64,000 nt of DNA from Bacillota bacterium (GTDB lineage Bacteria; Bacillota; Limnochordia; Limnochordales; ZCTH02-B6). A program made the position numbers and the translations under genes. Location of the stretch: the NCBI GenBank assembly GCA_017656145.1, contig JACDOI010000006.1, positions 26,031-90,030 of the forward strand, read 5' to 3'. Of the stretch, positions 7,448 through 16,273 are shown one piece after another (the first letter of the stretch is position 1; each line of letters starts with the position of its first letter). The notes beneath the pieces were generated by a model. That model saw only the letters and a list, made by a program, of their open reading frames with translations, did not search any database and was not told where the DNA came from.

Positions 7448-8635
7448 ATGACGGTCGAACGGTACGGCGAGCTCGGGTCCGCAGCGCGGATCTTGCTGGG
7501 CCCGGGCCCAAGCGAACCGGATCCCCGCGTCATGCAGGCCATGATCACTCCGGTGGTGGGCCATCTGGATCCGGCGTTTCTCAACGTCATGAACGACACC
7601 CGAGATCTGCTCCGGTCGGCGTTCGCCACGGCCAACCGGCTGACAGTGGCCATGTCGGGTACGGGCAGCGCCGGGATGGAGACGTGCATGGTCAACCTAT
7701 TGGAACCCGGCGATCGGGCCGTCATCTGCGTCAACGGCGCCTTCGGCGAGCGCATGGCCGAGATGGCGCGCCGCACGGGTGCGGAGACGGTCATCGTGCG
7801 GGCACCGTGGGGACAGCCCATAGACCCGGCGGATGTGGAAGAGGCGCTCAAGCAAGGCGGTGCCAAGATCGTAGCCTTCGTTCACGTTGAAACCTCCACC
7901 GGCGTCTGCCAGCCCGTCGAGGAGATCGCGTCCTGCGCCCGGGCCTACGGGGCCCTTTCGGTGCTGGACGCGGTATCGTCTTTGGGCGGCATGCCGGTTC
8001 GCATCGACGAGTGGGGGATCGACGCGGCGTACAGCGGTTCCCAGAAATGCCTGGGCGCTCCGCCGGGCCTGGCGCCGGTGACGCTCAACGACCGGGCCCG
8101 GGAGCGCATTGCCCGCCGAAAGGGGGCGGTACAAAGCTGGTATCTCGATCTGACGCTGATCGAGAACTACTGGGGCGAAGCCCGCGCCTACCACCATACC
8201 GCTCCTATTTCCATGGTGTACGCTTTGCGGGAGGCGCTGCGGGTCGCGGCGGCCGAAGGCTGGGAAGCCCGATTCGAGCGGCACCGCCGGCTGGGCCGGG
8301 CGCTGCAGGCGGGCCTGGCCGCGATGGGGCTTGAGCTTCTTGCGCCCAGGGAGTACCGGGCCCCGGTCGTGACCGCGGTCCGGGTGCCCGACGGGGTGGA
8401 CGAGGCCGCAGTCCGCCGCCGGCTCCTGGCGGAGTACGGGATCGAGATCGCCGGAGGTCTCGGAGAGCTCAAGGGGCAGGTATGGCGCATCGGCCTCATG
8501 GGTTATTCGTGCCGCTGGAGGAACGTGGTGCTGCTCCTTTCCGCTTTGGGCGCCGTCCTAAGGGATCTAGGAATCCAGGCGTCGGTGGACGAGGCGCTTT
8601 CCGCCTCGGCTGAGGCGCTGGCCGCGGGAGATTGA
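7448..8635 (+). CDS. Class V aminotransferase, alanine--glyoxylate type
   Basis: PLP-dependent transaminase of the AGXT/SPT subgroup, 395 residues. LGPGPSEPDPRVMQAM, the MSGTGSAGMET turn, HVETSTGVCQPVEEI, LDAVSSLGG and the PLP-lysine motif SGSQKCLGAPPGLAP are all present. It probably transfers an amino group from alanine or serine to glyoxylate; the exact donor cannot be read from the sequence. Ten bases separate it from aroE, so the two are likely co-transcribed. Glyoxylate could also arise from the distant C5-acid cluster, but that link is speculative. Confidence 0.85.
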   Translation: MTVERYGELGSAARILLGPGPSEPDPRVMQAMITPVVGHLDPAFLNVMNDTRDLLRSAFATANRLTVAMSGTGSAGMETCMVNLLEPGDRAVICVNGAFGERMAEMARRTGAETVIVRAPWGQPIDPADVEEALKQGGAKIVAFVHVETSTGVCQPVEEIASCARAYGALSVLDAVSSLGGMPVRIDEWGIDAAYSGSQKCLGAPPGLAPVTLNDRARERIARRKGAVQSWYLDLTLIENYWGEARAYHHTAPISMVYALREALRVAAAEGWEARFERHRRLGRALQAGLAAMGLELLAPREYRAPVVTAVRVPDGVDEAAVRRRLLAEYGIEIAGGLGELKGQVWRIGLMGYSCRWRNVVLLLSALGAVLRDLGIQASVDEALSASAEALAAGD

Positions 8636-8756
8636 CCGGCCGGCGAGGAGGCCGGAAGGCAGGGAGCCGGAAAGACCCGGGCGCGTCCGTTTGGGTTCCA
8701 AGCATATAAGTACGTCATAGACCGGTGCCCGGAAGCTCTCGGCTGGAGGGTGCAGC

Positions 8757-9869
8757 GTGCGCAAATTGCGGGTGGGGGTTATCTTCGGCGGCCGCTCCGG
8801 CGAGCACGAAGTGTCCCTCATGTCGGCTCAAAGCGTCATTCAGGCCATCGACCGGCAGAAATACGAAGTAGTTCCCATTGGGATCACGCGCGACGGCCGG
8901 TGGATCGCCTCCGGGGACCCGATGCGGGCCTTGCTCGAAGGCAGACCGGGCCTGTCAGCCCCCGCGGCGGTCTTGCCCCAGCCCGGCGCCGGGTTGCGCC
9001 TGACCGACGGCGGCAGTTCGGGCAGGGAGTCAGGGGATGCGGCCATCGACGTGTTCTTTCCCGTGCTCCACGGGCCCTACGGCGAGGACGGCACGATCCA
9101 AGGGCTCCTCGAGCTGGCCGGAGCGCCGTATGTGGGATCGGGCGTTGCCGCCTCGGCCGCAGGAATGGACAAGGCGATGATGAAAGCACTTTTCCAGCAG
9201 GCGGGCCTGCCGGTGGTGCCCTACGTCGTCGTCGTCGAGCCCGAGTGGCGGCGGGATGCGGCGGCAGTCCGGGCCCGGCTGGAAGCGGAGATCGGATACC
9301 CGTGTTTCGTCAAGCCGGCGAACATGGGCTCCAGCGTCGGCGTGAGCCGGGTGACATCAGGGGAGGGCTTGGGCCCTGCGCTGGAGCGGGCGCTGCGCTA
9401 CGACCGCAAGGTGCTCGTCGAACAGGAGGCCTCTTGCTGCCGGGAAGTGGAAGTGGGCGTGCTCGGCAACGACGATCCCGAGGCTTCGGTCCCCGGCGAG
9501 GTCGTGCCCGCCGGAGACTTTTACGATTACCGGGCAAAATATCTCGACGACCGCTCGGAGCTCATCATCCCCGCCCGCATCGGTCCCAAGGCCCGGGCCG
9601 CGGTGCGCGACATCGCTCTGCGGGCTTTCCGGGCCATCGACGGGGCGGGCCTTGCCCGGGTGGACTTCTTCGTTCACAAGGAGACCGAGCGAGTCTGGGT
9701 GAATGAGATCAATACGATGCCGGGATTCACCCGGATGAGCATGTTCCCCAAACTCTGGGAAGCATCCGGCCTGCCCTACGACCAGCTCATCGACCGCTTG
9801 ATCCAACTGGCCCTGGAACGCCATGGCCAGCGGGCCCGGCTGGAAACCCGGCCCGAACCCGCCGGCTGA
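8757..9869 (+). CDS. ddl: D-alanine--D-alanine ligase
   Basis: ATP-grasp enzyme that makes the D-Ala-D-Ala dipeptide for peptidoglycan. 370 residues: VIFGGRSGEHEVSLMSAQ at the N-terminus, FPVLHGPYGEDGTIQG, the FVKPANMGSSVGVSRV ATP lid and VNEINTMPGFTRMSMFP for metal binding. Length fits the longer DdlA/Van-like group with an inserted region. The GTG start has GGAGGG 6 bases before it. A gap of 121 bases from the aminotransferase contains TATAAG near 8705 but no convincing -35, so the promoter is unresolved. Confidence 0.96.
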   Translation: MRKLRVGVIFGGRSGEHEVSLMSAQSVIQAIDRQKYEVVPIGITRDGRWIASGDPMRALLEGRPGLSAPAAVLPQPGAGLRLTDGGSSGRESGDAAIDVFFPVLHGPYGEDGTIQGLLELAGAPYVGSGVAASAAGMDKAMMKALFQQAGLPVVPYVVVVEPEWRRDAAAVRARLEAEIGYPCFVKPANMGSSVGVSRVTSGEGLGPALERALRYDRKVLVEQEASCCREVEVGVLGNDDPEASVPGEVVPAGDFYDYRAKYLDDRSELIIPARIGPKARAAVRDIALRAFRAIDGAGLARVDFFVHKETERVWVNEINTMPGFTRMSMFPKLWEASGLPYDQLIDRLIQLALERHGQRARLETRPEPAG

Positions 9870-9893
9870 TTCCTGATTCGGGGAGGGAGCCCG

Positions 9894-10196
9894 GTGCCTG
9901 CGTCGTTGCGCCTCGTTCTGGCTAGCGCCGCTATGGCCGGCTGGGCGTGGTGGTTTTGGAACGTTGTCGTTCACGCGGCGATGCCCGCCTATGGACCGCC
10001 GGCCCATCATCTCGCGGCTTTGCGGGCTGCGGAGACGCACGGCGTTTTGGCCGGAGCGGTTGTTCTCGCCCTCTGGGGGCGGGAACTGGCGCTGTGGTTC
10101 CGGAGGCGAACTTCCGGGATCGCCCGGGGGAGCCGCCGTTCGGGAGGAATCCGCGGGCGGGCGGCCGAATCCCGCGCGCACGTGTCCTGGAGGTGA
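9894..10196 (+). CDS. Small predicted membrane protein, unknown function
   Basis: A 100-residue ORF between ddl and the DnaD-type gene. GGGGAGGGAG lies just before its GTG start and it ends 8 bases before the next start. Two hydrophobic stretches (around MAGWAWWFWNVVVHAAM and GVLAGAVVLALWG) are followed by a strongly basic, Ser/Arg-rich tail. I do not recognise a family. The ribosome site and tight spacing argue that it is translated; the tail could equally be a GC-rich chance extension. Confidence 0.5.
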   Translation: MPASLRLVLASAAMAGWAWWFWNVVVHAAMPAYGPPAHHLAALRAAETHGVLAGAVVLALWGRELALWFRRRTSGIARGSRRSGGIRGRAAESRAHVSWR

Positions 10197-10204
10197 CTGG
10201 TCCG

Positions 10205-11041
10205 GTGGCCACGGAGGGTATCCGCCTGGATGACGGCGGAGCAAGGAAGGACTGGCCACTTTTGGTGCCGCGCGCCATTCTGTCCGCGTACCAGCCCGTC
10301 GTCGGCACCACCGCCACCCTTCTTTGGCTCAACCTGTACGCCATGGCCAGTGGGGATCCGGCCGGGGATGCCGGACCGCCCGCGATGCCCGTGGAACCTG
10401 CGAGCTTTCCGAGCAGCGGCCCTCGAAGCGAGACGGCGCAAGGATTTGACGGTGCAAGGCTTGTGGACAGGCTCTCCCGGTTAATGAGCGTATCCGCCGC
10501 GGAAGTCGAACGGGCCGCCCAGAAGCTGGAGAGCGCGGGGTTGCTGGTGCGCTCGCCCGCGGGGTGGCTTTTACGCTGGCCGGAAGGGGCGCCTCCCGCG
10601 CCAGCAACCAGCGCCGCGCCCGGGGGCGCTGCGGAGGGGCCGGAGCCTTTGGCCCGGCGCTCGGCGGACGTAGAGGATGCGCTCAAAGCGGTGGTCGCCT
10701 TTTACCATCAGCGAATCGGGCTGATGGGCCCTTCGCAGTTTCAGCGGCTCCGGTTTTGGATCGAGGAACAAGGCATGTCCGCCGACGTGGTGGCCTTGGC
10801 CATCGAAGAAACGGTCCGTTCGGCCCGCACGCCCCGGCTCAACTACCTGGAAGGGGTGCTGCGCAACTGGTACAACGAAGGGATCCGCACCCTGGAAGAT
10901 CTGCAGCGGAGCCAGCGGGCCCGGGCGCTGAAGTCTACGGCCAACGCAGAAGGATCGCCCAACGCGGCTGCGTACAATCCGGTCGACCCTGACGCGGTCC
11001 GCCGCTGGAAGGAGATGTTCGCCGATGAGTATGACGGCTGA
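10205..11041 (+). CDS. DnaD domain protein (helicase loading/primosome)
   Basis: Replication-initiation protein of the DnaD/DnaB_2 superfamily, 278 residues. An N-terminal winged-helix part (DWPLLVPRAILSAYQPVVGTTATLLWLNLYA) is followed by a low-complexity Ala/Pro linker and a C-terminal DnaB_2 domain (VVAFYHQRIGLMGPSQFQRLRFWIEE ... RLNYLEGVLRNWYNEGI) containing the YxxxIxxxW-like motif. In Bacillus such proteins help load the helicase at oriC. GTG 10205 is preferred (GGAGGTG about 10 bases upstream); 10193 is an alternative. It overlaps the helicase gene by 17 bases, supporting a direct partnership. Confidence 0.85.
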   Translation: MATEGIRLDDGGARKDWPLLVPRAILSAYQPVVGTTATLLWLNLYAMASGDPAGDAGPPAMPVEPASFPSSGPRSETAQGFDGARLVDRLSRLMSVSAAEVERAAQKLESAGLLVRSPAGWLLRWPEGAPPAPATSAAPGGAAEGPEPLARRSADVEDALKAVVAFYHQRIGLMGPSQFQRLRFWIEEQGMSADVVALAIEETVRSARTPRLNYLEGVLRNWYNEGIRTLEDLQRSQRARALKSTANAEGSPNAAAYNPVDPDAVRRWKEMFADEYDG

Positions 11042-12404
11042 AGCCCGCCGTCTGCCGCATCTGGCCGACCTCGACGCCGAGCGGCGGATCATTGGAATCT
11101 TCTTGAAACACCCCGAGACGGTGGACATGGCTGTGGACCGTCTCACCCCGGAACATTTCCAGGATCCGGCCCACCGCCAGATCTATGAGGTTATCCTCGA
11201 CTTGTATCATAACGGCGGTCGGGTTTCGTACACCCAGGTGTACAATCGCCTCCGCAAAAACGCCGGAGTGCCGTGGAACGACATCCTCATCGCCATCACC
11301 GAGTCGTTCGTCAGCCAGGCGGAGCTTATTCCGAGCCTCGATTCCCTCAGCGAACGGCTGGCCCGCCGCCGCATTTTGGCCGCGGCCGAAGAAATTCAGC
11401 GGCTGGTGCTGTTTGACCAAGATCAGCCCGTCGACCGGCTGCAGGCCCGGGCCCAGGAGCTGATCTTTCAGGCCACCGCCCAGAGCGCGGGCGGCGACGA
11501 CGTGAAAGACCTCATCGATGTGCTGCGCAAATGTTACGTAGAGTTACTGGAGCGGCGCGAGGGGAAACGGCCGTCGGGCCTGCTGGTGAAGTATCCGTCC
11601 ATCGACATGGTGACGACCGGTTTCAAAAGCGGCGACCTGATCATTCTGGCTGCCCGTCCCTCGATGGGCAAAACGTCGCTGGCCCTCAACTGGGCCGTCA
11701 ACGTGGCCAAGTCCCGGCAGCGGACGCCGGTGCTCATCTTCAGCCTGGAAATGGACGACGTGCAGATCGGCGATCGGCTCGTCATCAGCGAACTGCTCCG
11801 GTACAAGGAGCAAGGGCCGGCGGCGGAGGTGACCGCCCGGGACTACGCGACCCGCATGGACGACGCCAAGTTCGCCCGCACCCAGTCCATCTTCAACGAG
11901 CTGTACCACCTGCCGATCAAGATCGTGGATCGACGGGGACTCACCGTCACCGATATTCGGGCGAAGGCCCGCAAGGTGAAAGCCGAAGAGCCGAACCTGG
12001 GCCTCATCATCATCGACTACCTGCAGCTCATCAAGCCGCCGCCGGCCAGCAACAAAAACTGGGCGCTGGTCGTCGGCGACATCGTGCGGGAAGTGCGGGA
12101 TCTGGCCGGCGAACTCGACGTGCCCATTATCCTGCTGTCCCAGCTGAACCGGGGCGTGGAATCCCGGGACAACAAGCGGCCGGTCATGTCGGACCTGCGG
12201 GACAGCGGCAACATCGAGGAGTTCGCCGACGTCGTCATCTTCCTTTACCGGGAGGACTACTACTACCCCGATAAGGCCCGGGAAAACGGGACCGAGGGAA
12301 TGGTGGAAGTCATCTTCGCCAAGCAGCGCAAGGGCGAAACCCGCACGGTCCAGTTGCGGTTCGTCAAAGAGTACACCCGGTTCATCGACCCGGCCGATGA
12401 GTGA
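11025..12404 (+). CDS. dnaB: Replicative DNA helicase DnaB (Bacillus DnaC)
   Basis: Hexameric 5'-3' helicase that unwinds the replication fork. The 459 residues comprise the N-terminal domain (PHLADLDAERRIIGIFLKHPE), linker helix and RecA-like motor with Walker A ARPSMGKTSLALN (Lys216), Walker B-like LGLIIIDYLQLI, LSQLNRGVESR and VIFLYREDYYYP. The first ATG has AAGGAG ahead of it; ATG two codons later is possible. In Bacillus the helicase gene also follows rplI, so the order is conserved with lonC-ddl inserted. Confidence 0.97.
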   Translation: MSMTAEARRLPHLADLDAERRIIGIFLKHPETVDMAVDRLTPEHFQDPAHRQIYEVILDLYHNGGRVSYTQVYNRLRKNAGVPWNDILIAITESFVSQAELIPSLDSLSERLARRRILAAAEEIQRLVLFDQDQPVDRLQARAQELIFQATAQSAGGDDVKDLIDVLRKCYVELLERREGKRPSGLLVKYPSIDMVTTGFKSGDLIILAARPSMGKTSLALNWAVNVAKSRQRTPVLIFSLEMDDVQIGDRLVISELLRYKEQGPAAEVTARDYATRMDDAKFARTQSIFNELYHLPIKIVDRRGLTVTDIRAKARKVKAEEPNLGLIIIDYLQLIKPPPASNKNWALVVGDIVREVRDLAGELDVPIILLSQLNRGVESRDNKRPVMSDLRDSGNIEEFADVVIFLYREDYYYPDKARENGTEGMVEVIFAKQRKGETRTVQLRFVKEYTRFIDPADE

Positions 12405-12432
12405 TGGGCGGTCGATGAAGGAGGGCAGGCCG

Positions 12433-12636
12433 TTGGACTTGTTTGAGGACATGGAACGGCTGAAGCTCAAGTTTTTGGCCGCGTTTGAAGAGCTGGCCCG
12501 GCGCGGCATCATCGGCGAAGCGCAGCTCGCGGAGATCATCGATCTGGTGGACAAGCTCGACGAGCTTTCGGAGGAGGAAATCCGGGCCCGGCTTGGCCGC
12601 TACGTTCCGGGGGATGTCGATGCGGGCGTTGGCTGA
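12433..12636 (+). CDS. Small acidic helical protein, unknown function
   Basis: A 67-residue product from TTG 12433, chosen because AAGGAGGG lies 7 bases upstream; the track start at 12397 overlaps dnaB. The sequence (LFEDMERLKLKFLAAFEELARRG, EIIDLVDKLDELSEEEIRARLG) predicts two or three amphipathic helices. No family recognised. It sits between dnaB and the YabE-like gene and overlaps the latter by 23 bases. Confidence 0.5.
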   Translation: MDLFEDMERLKLKFLAAFEELARRGIIGEAQLAEIIDLVDKLDELSEEEIRARLGRYVPGDVDAGVG

Positions 12637-13618
12637 CGACCGGATCAAAGCATTGGTCTTTCTCGCGGTTCTCTACGGGTTGGTGATGGCTTCTCCGTCG
12701 TGGGCGATCCTCGGGGTGACGGTGGTGGACGAAGACCGGATCGTTCACGCCGAGGCGTTCCGGGGTACTGTGGAGAAAGCTCTGGACCAGTTGCAGGTAC
12801 CCATCGACGCGGGCGACCGGATCCGCCCCGGCCCGGACGCGCCCCTTGCGCCCGGGATGACGGTGGCCATCGAGCGGGCTGTGCCCGCCGTCATCGCTGT
12901 CGACGGCCATCAGCGGGTGCACCGGGCGCCGGCCCGGACCGTGGCCGAATTTCTGGCCGATGCGGGCGTGGAGCTCGGTCCCGACGACCGGGTCATCCCC
13001 TCGCCGGCAACGCCGGTGAAGCCCGACATGGTCATCCGGGTGATCCGCGTCCGGCACGAGGAGGCGGTACGGCAGGTGCCCATCCCGTACGAAACGCGGC
13101 GGTGGGCCGAACCCCGCTGGGAAAAGGGGCGGGTCGGAGTGCTCCGGCCCGGCCGGCCGGGAGTCGAACAGCAGAAGATCCGCTTAACGTACGAAGACGG
13201 CCTGCTGGTGCGCCAGGCGATAGTGGAGCGCACCGTCGTCGAGGAGCCCCGGGCGGAGATCATCGGCATCGGCACCCGCATCGTCGTCCGCACCCTCGAA
13301 ACGCCCTCGGGCCCCATTCGGTACACCGACGTCCTGGAGATGGACGCCACCGCCTACTACCCTGGTCCTGAGAGCACCGGCCGGTTCGCCGACGGGCGGA
13401 CCGCGACGGGCCTTTTGGCCGGCCACGGCGTAGTGGCGGTGGATCCCTCGGTCATCCGCCTCGGCACCCGCGTCTACATCCCCGGATACGGCATTGCCAT
13501 CGCGGGCGACACCGGATCGGCCATCCGGGGACGGAGAATCGACCTGGGGTTTGACACGTACCGGGAAGCGGTCCACTACGGCCGGCGGCGGGTGTTGGTG
13601 TACATCCTGGCGGACTGA
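12614..13618 (+). CDS. yabE: YabE-like protein with DUF348, G5 and 3D domains
   Basis: Cell-wall-associated protein of the resuscitation-promoting-factor-like (Sps/YabE) group. After an N-terminal hydrophobic segment (ALVFLAVLYGLVMASPSWA) come two DUF348 repeats, a G5 domain and a C-terminal 3D domain (DATAYYPGPESTGRFADGRTATG ... VAVDPSVIRLGTRVYIPGYG ... AGDTGSAIRGRRIDLGF) with the three conserved Asp. The 3D domain resembles MltA-type lytic transglycosylases. Start ATG 12614 or 12620 gives the signal segment; the track start is too far upstream. In Bacillus yabE-rnmV-rsmA is the order; rnmV is missing here. Confidence 0.88.
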   Translation: MSMRALADDRIKALVFLAVLYGLVMASPSWAILGVTVVDEDRIVHAEAFRGTVEKALDQLQVPIDAGDRIRPGPDAPLAPGMTVAIERAVPAVIAVDGHQRVHRAPARTVAEFLADAGVELGPDDRVIPSPATPVKPDMVIRVIRVRHEEAVRQVPIPYETRRWAEPRWEKGRVGVLRPGRPGVEQQKIRLTYEDGLLVRQAIVERTVVEEPRAEIIGIGTRIVVRTLETPSGPIRYTDVLEMDATAYYPGPESTGRFADGRTATGLLAGHGVVAVDPSVIRLGTRVYIPGYGIAIAGDTGSAIRGRRIDLGFDTYREAVHYGRRRVLVYILAD

Positions 13619-13647
13619 CTCATCCTACCTTGCGGAGGGACTACCCG

Positions 13648-14598
13648 ATGGATGCAGGACGGCTGGCCACCCCTTCCGGGGTGGCCGCCATTTTGGCCGC
13701 CTACGGCTTATCGCCCCGGAAGGGGTTGGGCCAGCATTTCCTCGTCGACCGGCATATCGTCGAGAAGATCCTCGCCGCGGCCCAGCTCGGCCCCGAGGAC
13801 ACCGTTCTTGAGATCGGACCCGGACTGGGCGTACTCACCCAGGAAATGGCCGCCCGGGCAGGACGGGTCATCGCGGTCGAGGTGGATGCCGGCCTCGTCC
13901 GCTGGCTAAACGACCTGTTCACGGGTTGTGATCGCGTCCGGATCGTCCACGGGGACGCCCGGACCGTCGATCTCAAGGAGCTCTTGTCCCAACATCCACC
14001 CGGGCCCGGCGGCTCGGCCAAGGCGGTGGCCAACCTTCCCTACTACGTGACGACCCCGCTGCTGTTGCGCCTGCTGGAAGAGCCGCTGTCCCTGTCGATC
14101 ATCGTCGTCATGGTGCAAAAAGAAGTGGCCCGGCGCCTGGCTGCCGCGCCCGGCGGAAAGGACTACGGGGCTTTGTCGGTTGCCGCCCAGCTCCGAGCCG
14201 AAATCGAACTGGTCTGCACCGTGCCAGCGAGGGTCTTTTTCCCGGCTCCGGACGTGGAGTCGGCAGTCGTGCGGCTGACGGTCCGGTCCACTCCCCAGCT
14301 AGGGAAAGATCCGCAGGTGCTATTCGCCCTCGTGCGGGCCGCCTTCGGCCAGCGGCGCAAAACGTTGCGCAACGCGTTGCGAAGGCCGGGTATGCCTTGG
14401 CCTGCCGCGGCCGTGCCCGCGGCCCTCGATGCGGCGGGCATCGATGGCGGCCGGCGGGGAGAAACGCTGAGCGCCGGCGAGTTCGTCCGGCTGGCCGACA
14501 GCCTGATCGCGGCCGACGACGCTTTGGCAAGGGACAACCGGGAATCCGCGGAACCCGGGAACCTGGCCAGCGGGCCGGTCCCGGGCGAGCGCCCCTAG
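13648..14598 (+). CDS. rsmA: 16S rRNA dimethyladenosine transferase RsmA (KsgA)
   Basis: Dimethylates two adjacent adenines near the 3' end of 16S rRNA using S-adenosylmethionine. Start ATG 13648 follows GCGGAGGGAC; the track start is 18 bases upstream. LGQHFLVD, LEIGPGLGVLTQ (SAM motif I), VANLPYYVTTP (motif IV, NLPY) and RVFFPAPDVESAVV are diagnostic. 316 residues; the C-terminal tail beyond about residue 295 is extra low-complexity sequence. Downstream of yabE as in Bacillus. Confidence 0.96.
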   Translation: MDAGRLATPSGVAAILAAYGLSPRKGLGQHFLVDRHIVEKILAAAQLGPEDTVLEIGPGLGVLTQEMAARAGRVIAVEVDAGLVRWLNDLFTGCDRVRIVHGDARTVDLKELLSQHPPGPGGSAKAVANLPYYVTTPLLLRLLEEPLSLSIIVVMVQKEVARRLAAAPGGKDYGALSVAAQLRAEIELVCTVPARVFFPAPDVESAVVRLTVRSTPQLGKDPQVLFALVRAAFGQRRKTLRNALRRPGMPWPAAAVPAALDAAGIDGGRRGETLSAGEFVRLADSLIAADDALARDNRESAEPGNLASGPVPGERP

Positions 14599-14611
14599 CT
14601 GGGCTGCGTCG

Positions 14612-14640
14612 TTGTTCGCTCCTTTCGCAAATGATATAAT
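14612..14640 (+). promoter_or_regulatory. Sigma-A promoter for the YkuK-family gene
   Basis: TTGTTC, a 17-base spacer and a perfect TATAAT lie 25 bases before the ATG of the next gene. Confidence 0.7.
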
Positions 14641-14664
14641 GTCTCGCGAAAGGTGGCGGCGGCG

Positions 14665-15135
14665 ATGGAATTTATCAGCCCGTCGAAGGGCCGGCTGTCC
14701 TTCGACGAGGTGTTTGAGGACATGATGGCCTATGTCGATGAGGAGCCCGACGCCAAGTACAAGGTGATCATCGGCTCGGACTCCCAGTTTGGCCCGGAAA
14801 CGTGCTTCGTCACCGCGATCATCATCCACCGGGAAGGCAAGGGCGCCCGCTACTACTACACCCGAGAGCGGGAGCGGGTCGACCGATCGTTGCGCCAGCG
14901 CATCTATTACGAGACCGCCCGCAGCCTGGGCTTGGCCAGCCGCATCGCCGAGCGGATGGCCGAAAACGGCCATGCCGACATGAACGTCGAGATTCACCTG
15001 GATGTCGGCGAAAACGGCCGGACCCGGGAGCTCATCCGGGAAGTCGTGGGAATGGTGGTCGGCTCCGGGTTCGACGCCCGAATCAAGCCGAATTCGTACG
15101 GTGCCATGACGGTGGCCGACAAGTTCACCAAATGA
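14665..15135 (+). CDS. YkuK family (DUF458) ribonuclease-H-like protein
   Basis: A 156-residue protein of the YkuK/DUF458 family, predicted to have an RNase H-like fold. The family-typical beginning FISPSKGRLSFDEVFEDMMAYV, the IIGSDSQ strand with an acidic residue, and VEIHLDVGENGRTRELIREVVGMVVG followed by the IKPNSYGAMTVADK end are visible. Function is not established. ATG 14665 is preferred over GTG 14653 because AAAGGTG lies ahead. It has its own promoter. Confidence 0.82.
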   Translation: MEFISPSKGRLSFDEVFEDMMAYVDEEPDAKYKVIIGSDSQFGPETCFVTAIIIHREGKGARYYYTRERERVDRSLRQRIYYETARSLGLASRIAERMAENGHADMNVEIHLDVGENGRTRELIREVVGMVVGSGFDARIKPNSYGAMTVADKFTK

Positions 15136-15266
15136 TCGGGTGAGCTTGTCGCACCTCGTCCGCCCCCGGGCGCGCCTTGGGCGCACCGGTGCACGCCCGC
15201 GCCATAGTATGGGGTAGAGCCCGGGCCGGCAGGCCGGGGCTGCCTCGTTGTGAGGGGGCGGCATCT

Positions 15267-16127
15267 GTGCAAGCGACGATCCGGGTGTTTGTCAACGGCC
15301 GGGAGATGGAAAATCCGGAGGCGCCACCCGTACAGTGCAACGGGCGCCTTTATGTGCCGGCCCGCCAGTTGCTCCAGCGGCTCGGGGCCCGGGTGCGGGT
15401 GGAAACGGCCAGGGCTTGCGTCGCGGTGGACCCGCAAACGTCCAAAACGACCATCGTCGCGGGCCGCCGGGAGGGCCGCCATGGACCGCTGCTCGCTGCC
15501 GCCGAGCGGGTCGTCGAAGCCGCCGGCGGCCGCATGGATTGGGATGCGGAGCTTGGGGTGTTCATCGCCCAGCGGCGGGAAACGTGGGTTGCCAAACGGT
15601 CGCTGGCCATCGACGCAGGCCACGGGGGCCGGGACACCGGGTCCACTACGGCCGCCGGATTGGCTGAGAAAGACCTCAACCTGGCCATCGCTCATCGCCT
15701 TCAGAAACTCGTCCAAATGGCCGGCGGCCGGGCGGTGCTGACCCGCAGCCGCGACCACCATCGGGTCATGGCCGAACGCCTCCGGCGGGTTCGCTCCCGC
15801 GGAGTCGACGCGCTCATCAGCATCCACCACAATTCCCATGCGGACACAAGCCTGAGCGGATGCGAAGCCTACTTTTTCGAGAGCGATGCCGGCCGCCGCC
15901 TGGCCTTTTGCCTGCAGGACGAGGTTGCCCAGGAACTGGGACTCCCGGACCGGGGAGTGCGGGAAGCCGGGTTTGACGAACTGCGCCACGGCGCAATCGG
16001 GGCCGTGTGCAAGCTGGCGTTCCTGTCGAATCCGAAGGACGCGGCGGTGGTGGCCTCCCCTTACTACCCGCTGCAGGCGGCGTTGGCGCTGTTTCGAGGA
16101 TGGCGCCGGTTTTGCGAAGGGCTGTAG
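15267..16127 (+). CDS. Amidase_3 family N-acetylmuramoyl-L-alanine amidase-like protein, catalytic Glu replaced
   Basis: A copper-amine-oxidase N-terminal-like domain (IRVFVNGREME ... GRLYVPARQLLQRLGA) precedes an Amidase_3 domain. Zinc ligands are present: His119 in DAGHGGRD, Glu134 in LAEKDLN and His187 in SIHHNS. The usual catalytic Glu in VLVELGFLSN is a Lys here (VCKLAFLSN, Lys249). It may be inactive, serve as a binding protein, or use another base. GTG 15267 has GAGGGGGCGG ahead; the track start adds an unsupported N-terminus. No signal peptide is evident, which is odd for a wall hydrolase unless it acts inside the mother cell or spore. It lies where Bacillus has yabG. Confidence 0.82.
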   Translation: MQATIRVFVNGREMENPEAPPVQCNGRLYVPARQLLQRLGARVRVETARACVAVDPQTSKTTIVAGRREGRHGPLLAAAERVVEAAGGRMDWDAELGVFIAQRRETWVAKRSLAIDAGHGGRDTGSTTAAGLAEKDLNLAIAHRLQKLVQMAGGRAVLTRSRDHHRVMAERLRRVRSRGVDALISIHHNSHADTSLSGCEAYFFESDAGRRLAFCLQDEVAQELGLPDRGVREAGFDELRHGAIGAVCKLAFLSNPKDAAVVASPYYPLQAALALFRGWRRFCEGL

Positions 16128-16167
16128 GCCCCCAACCGGGAGCGCGAAAGAAGGTCCCAACGGTATC

Positions 16168-16196
16168 TTGACAACGTCTCTCTGCCTTGCTATAAT
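16168..16196 (+). promoter_or_regulatory. Consensus sigma-A promoter veg P1
   Basis: TTGACA, a 17-base spacer and TATAAT match consensus at all twelve positions. It lies about 78 bases upstream of veg. Confidence 0.9.
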
Positions 16197-16209
16197 CATC
16201 TAATTTCCG

Positions 16210-16238
16210 TTGACACTATCCGGGAACCGTGGTAACAT
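16210..16238 (+). promoter_or_regulatory. Second veg promoter P2
   Basis: TTGACA, 17 bases and TAACAT (4 of 6) start 42 bases after P1. A tandem pair would make veg highly expressed, as is known for the veg promoter in Bacillus. Confidence 0.6.
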
Positions 16239-16273
16239 GAAATAGGTACACGGCGCGAGAGGGGTGATGACCG

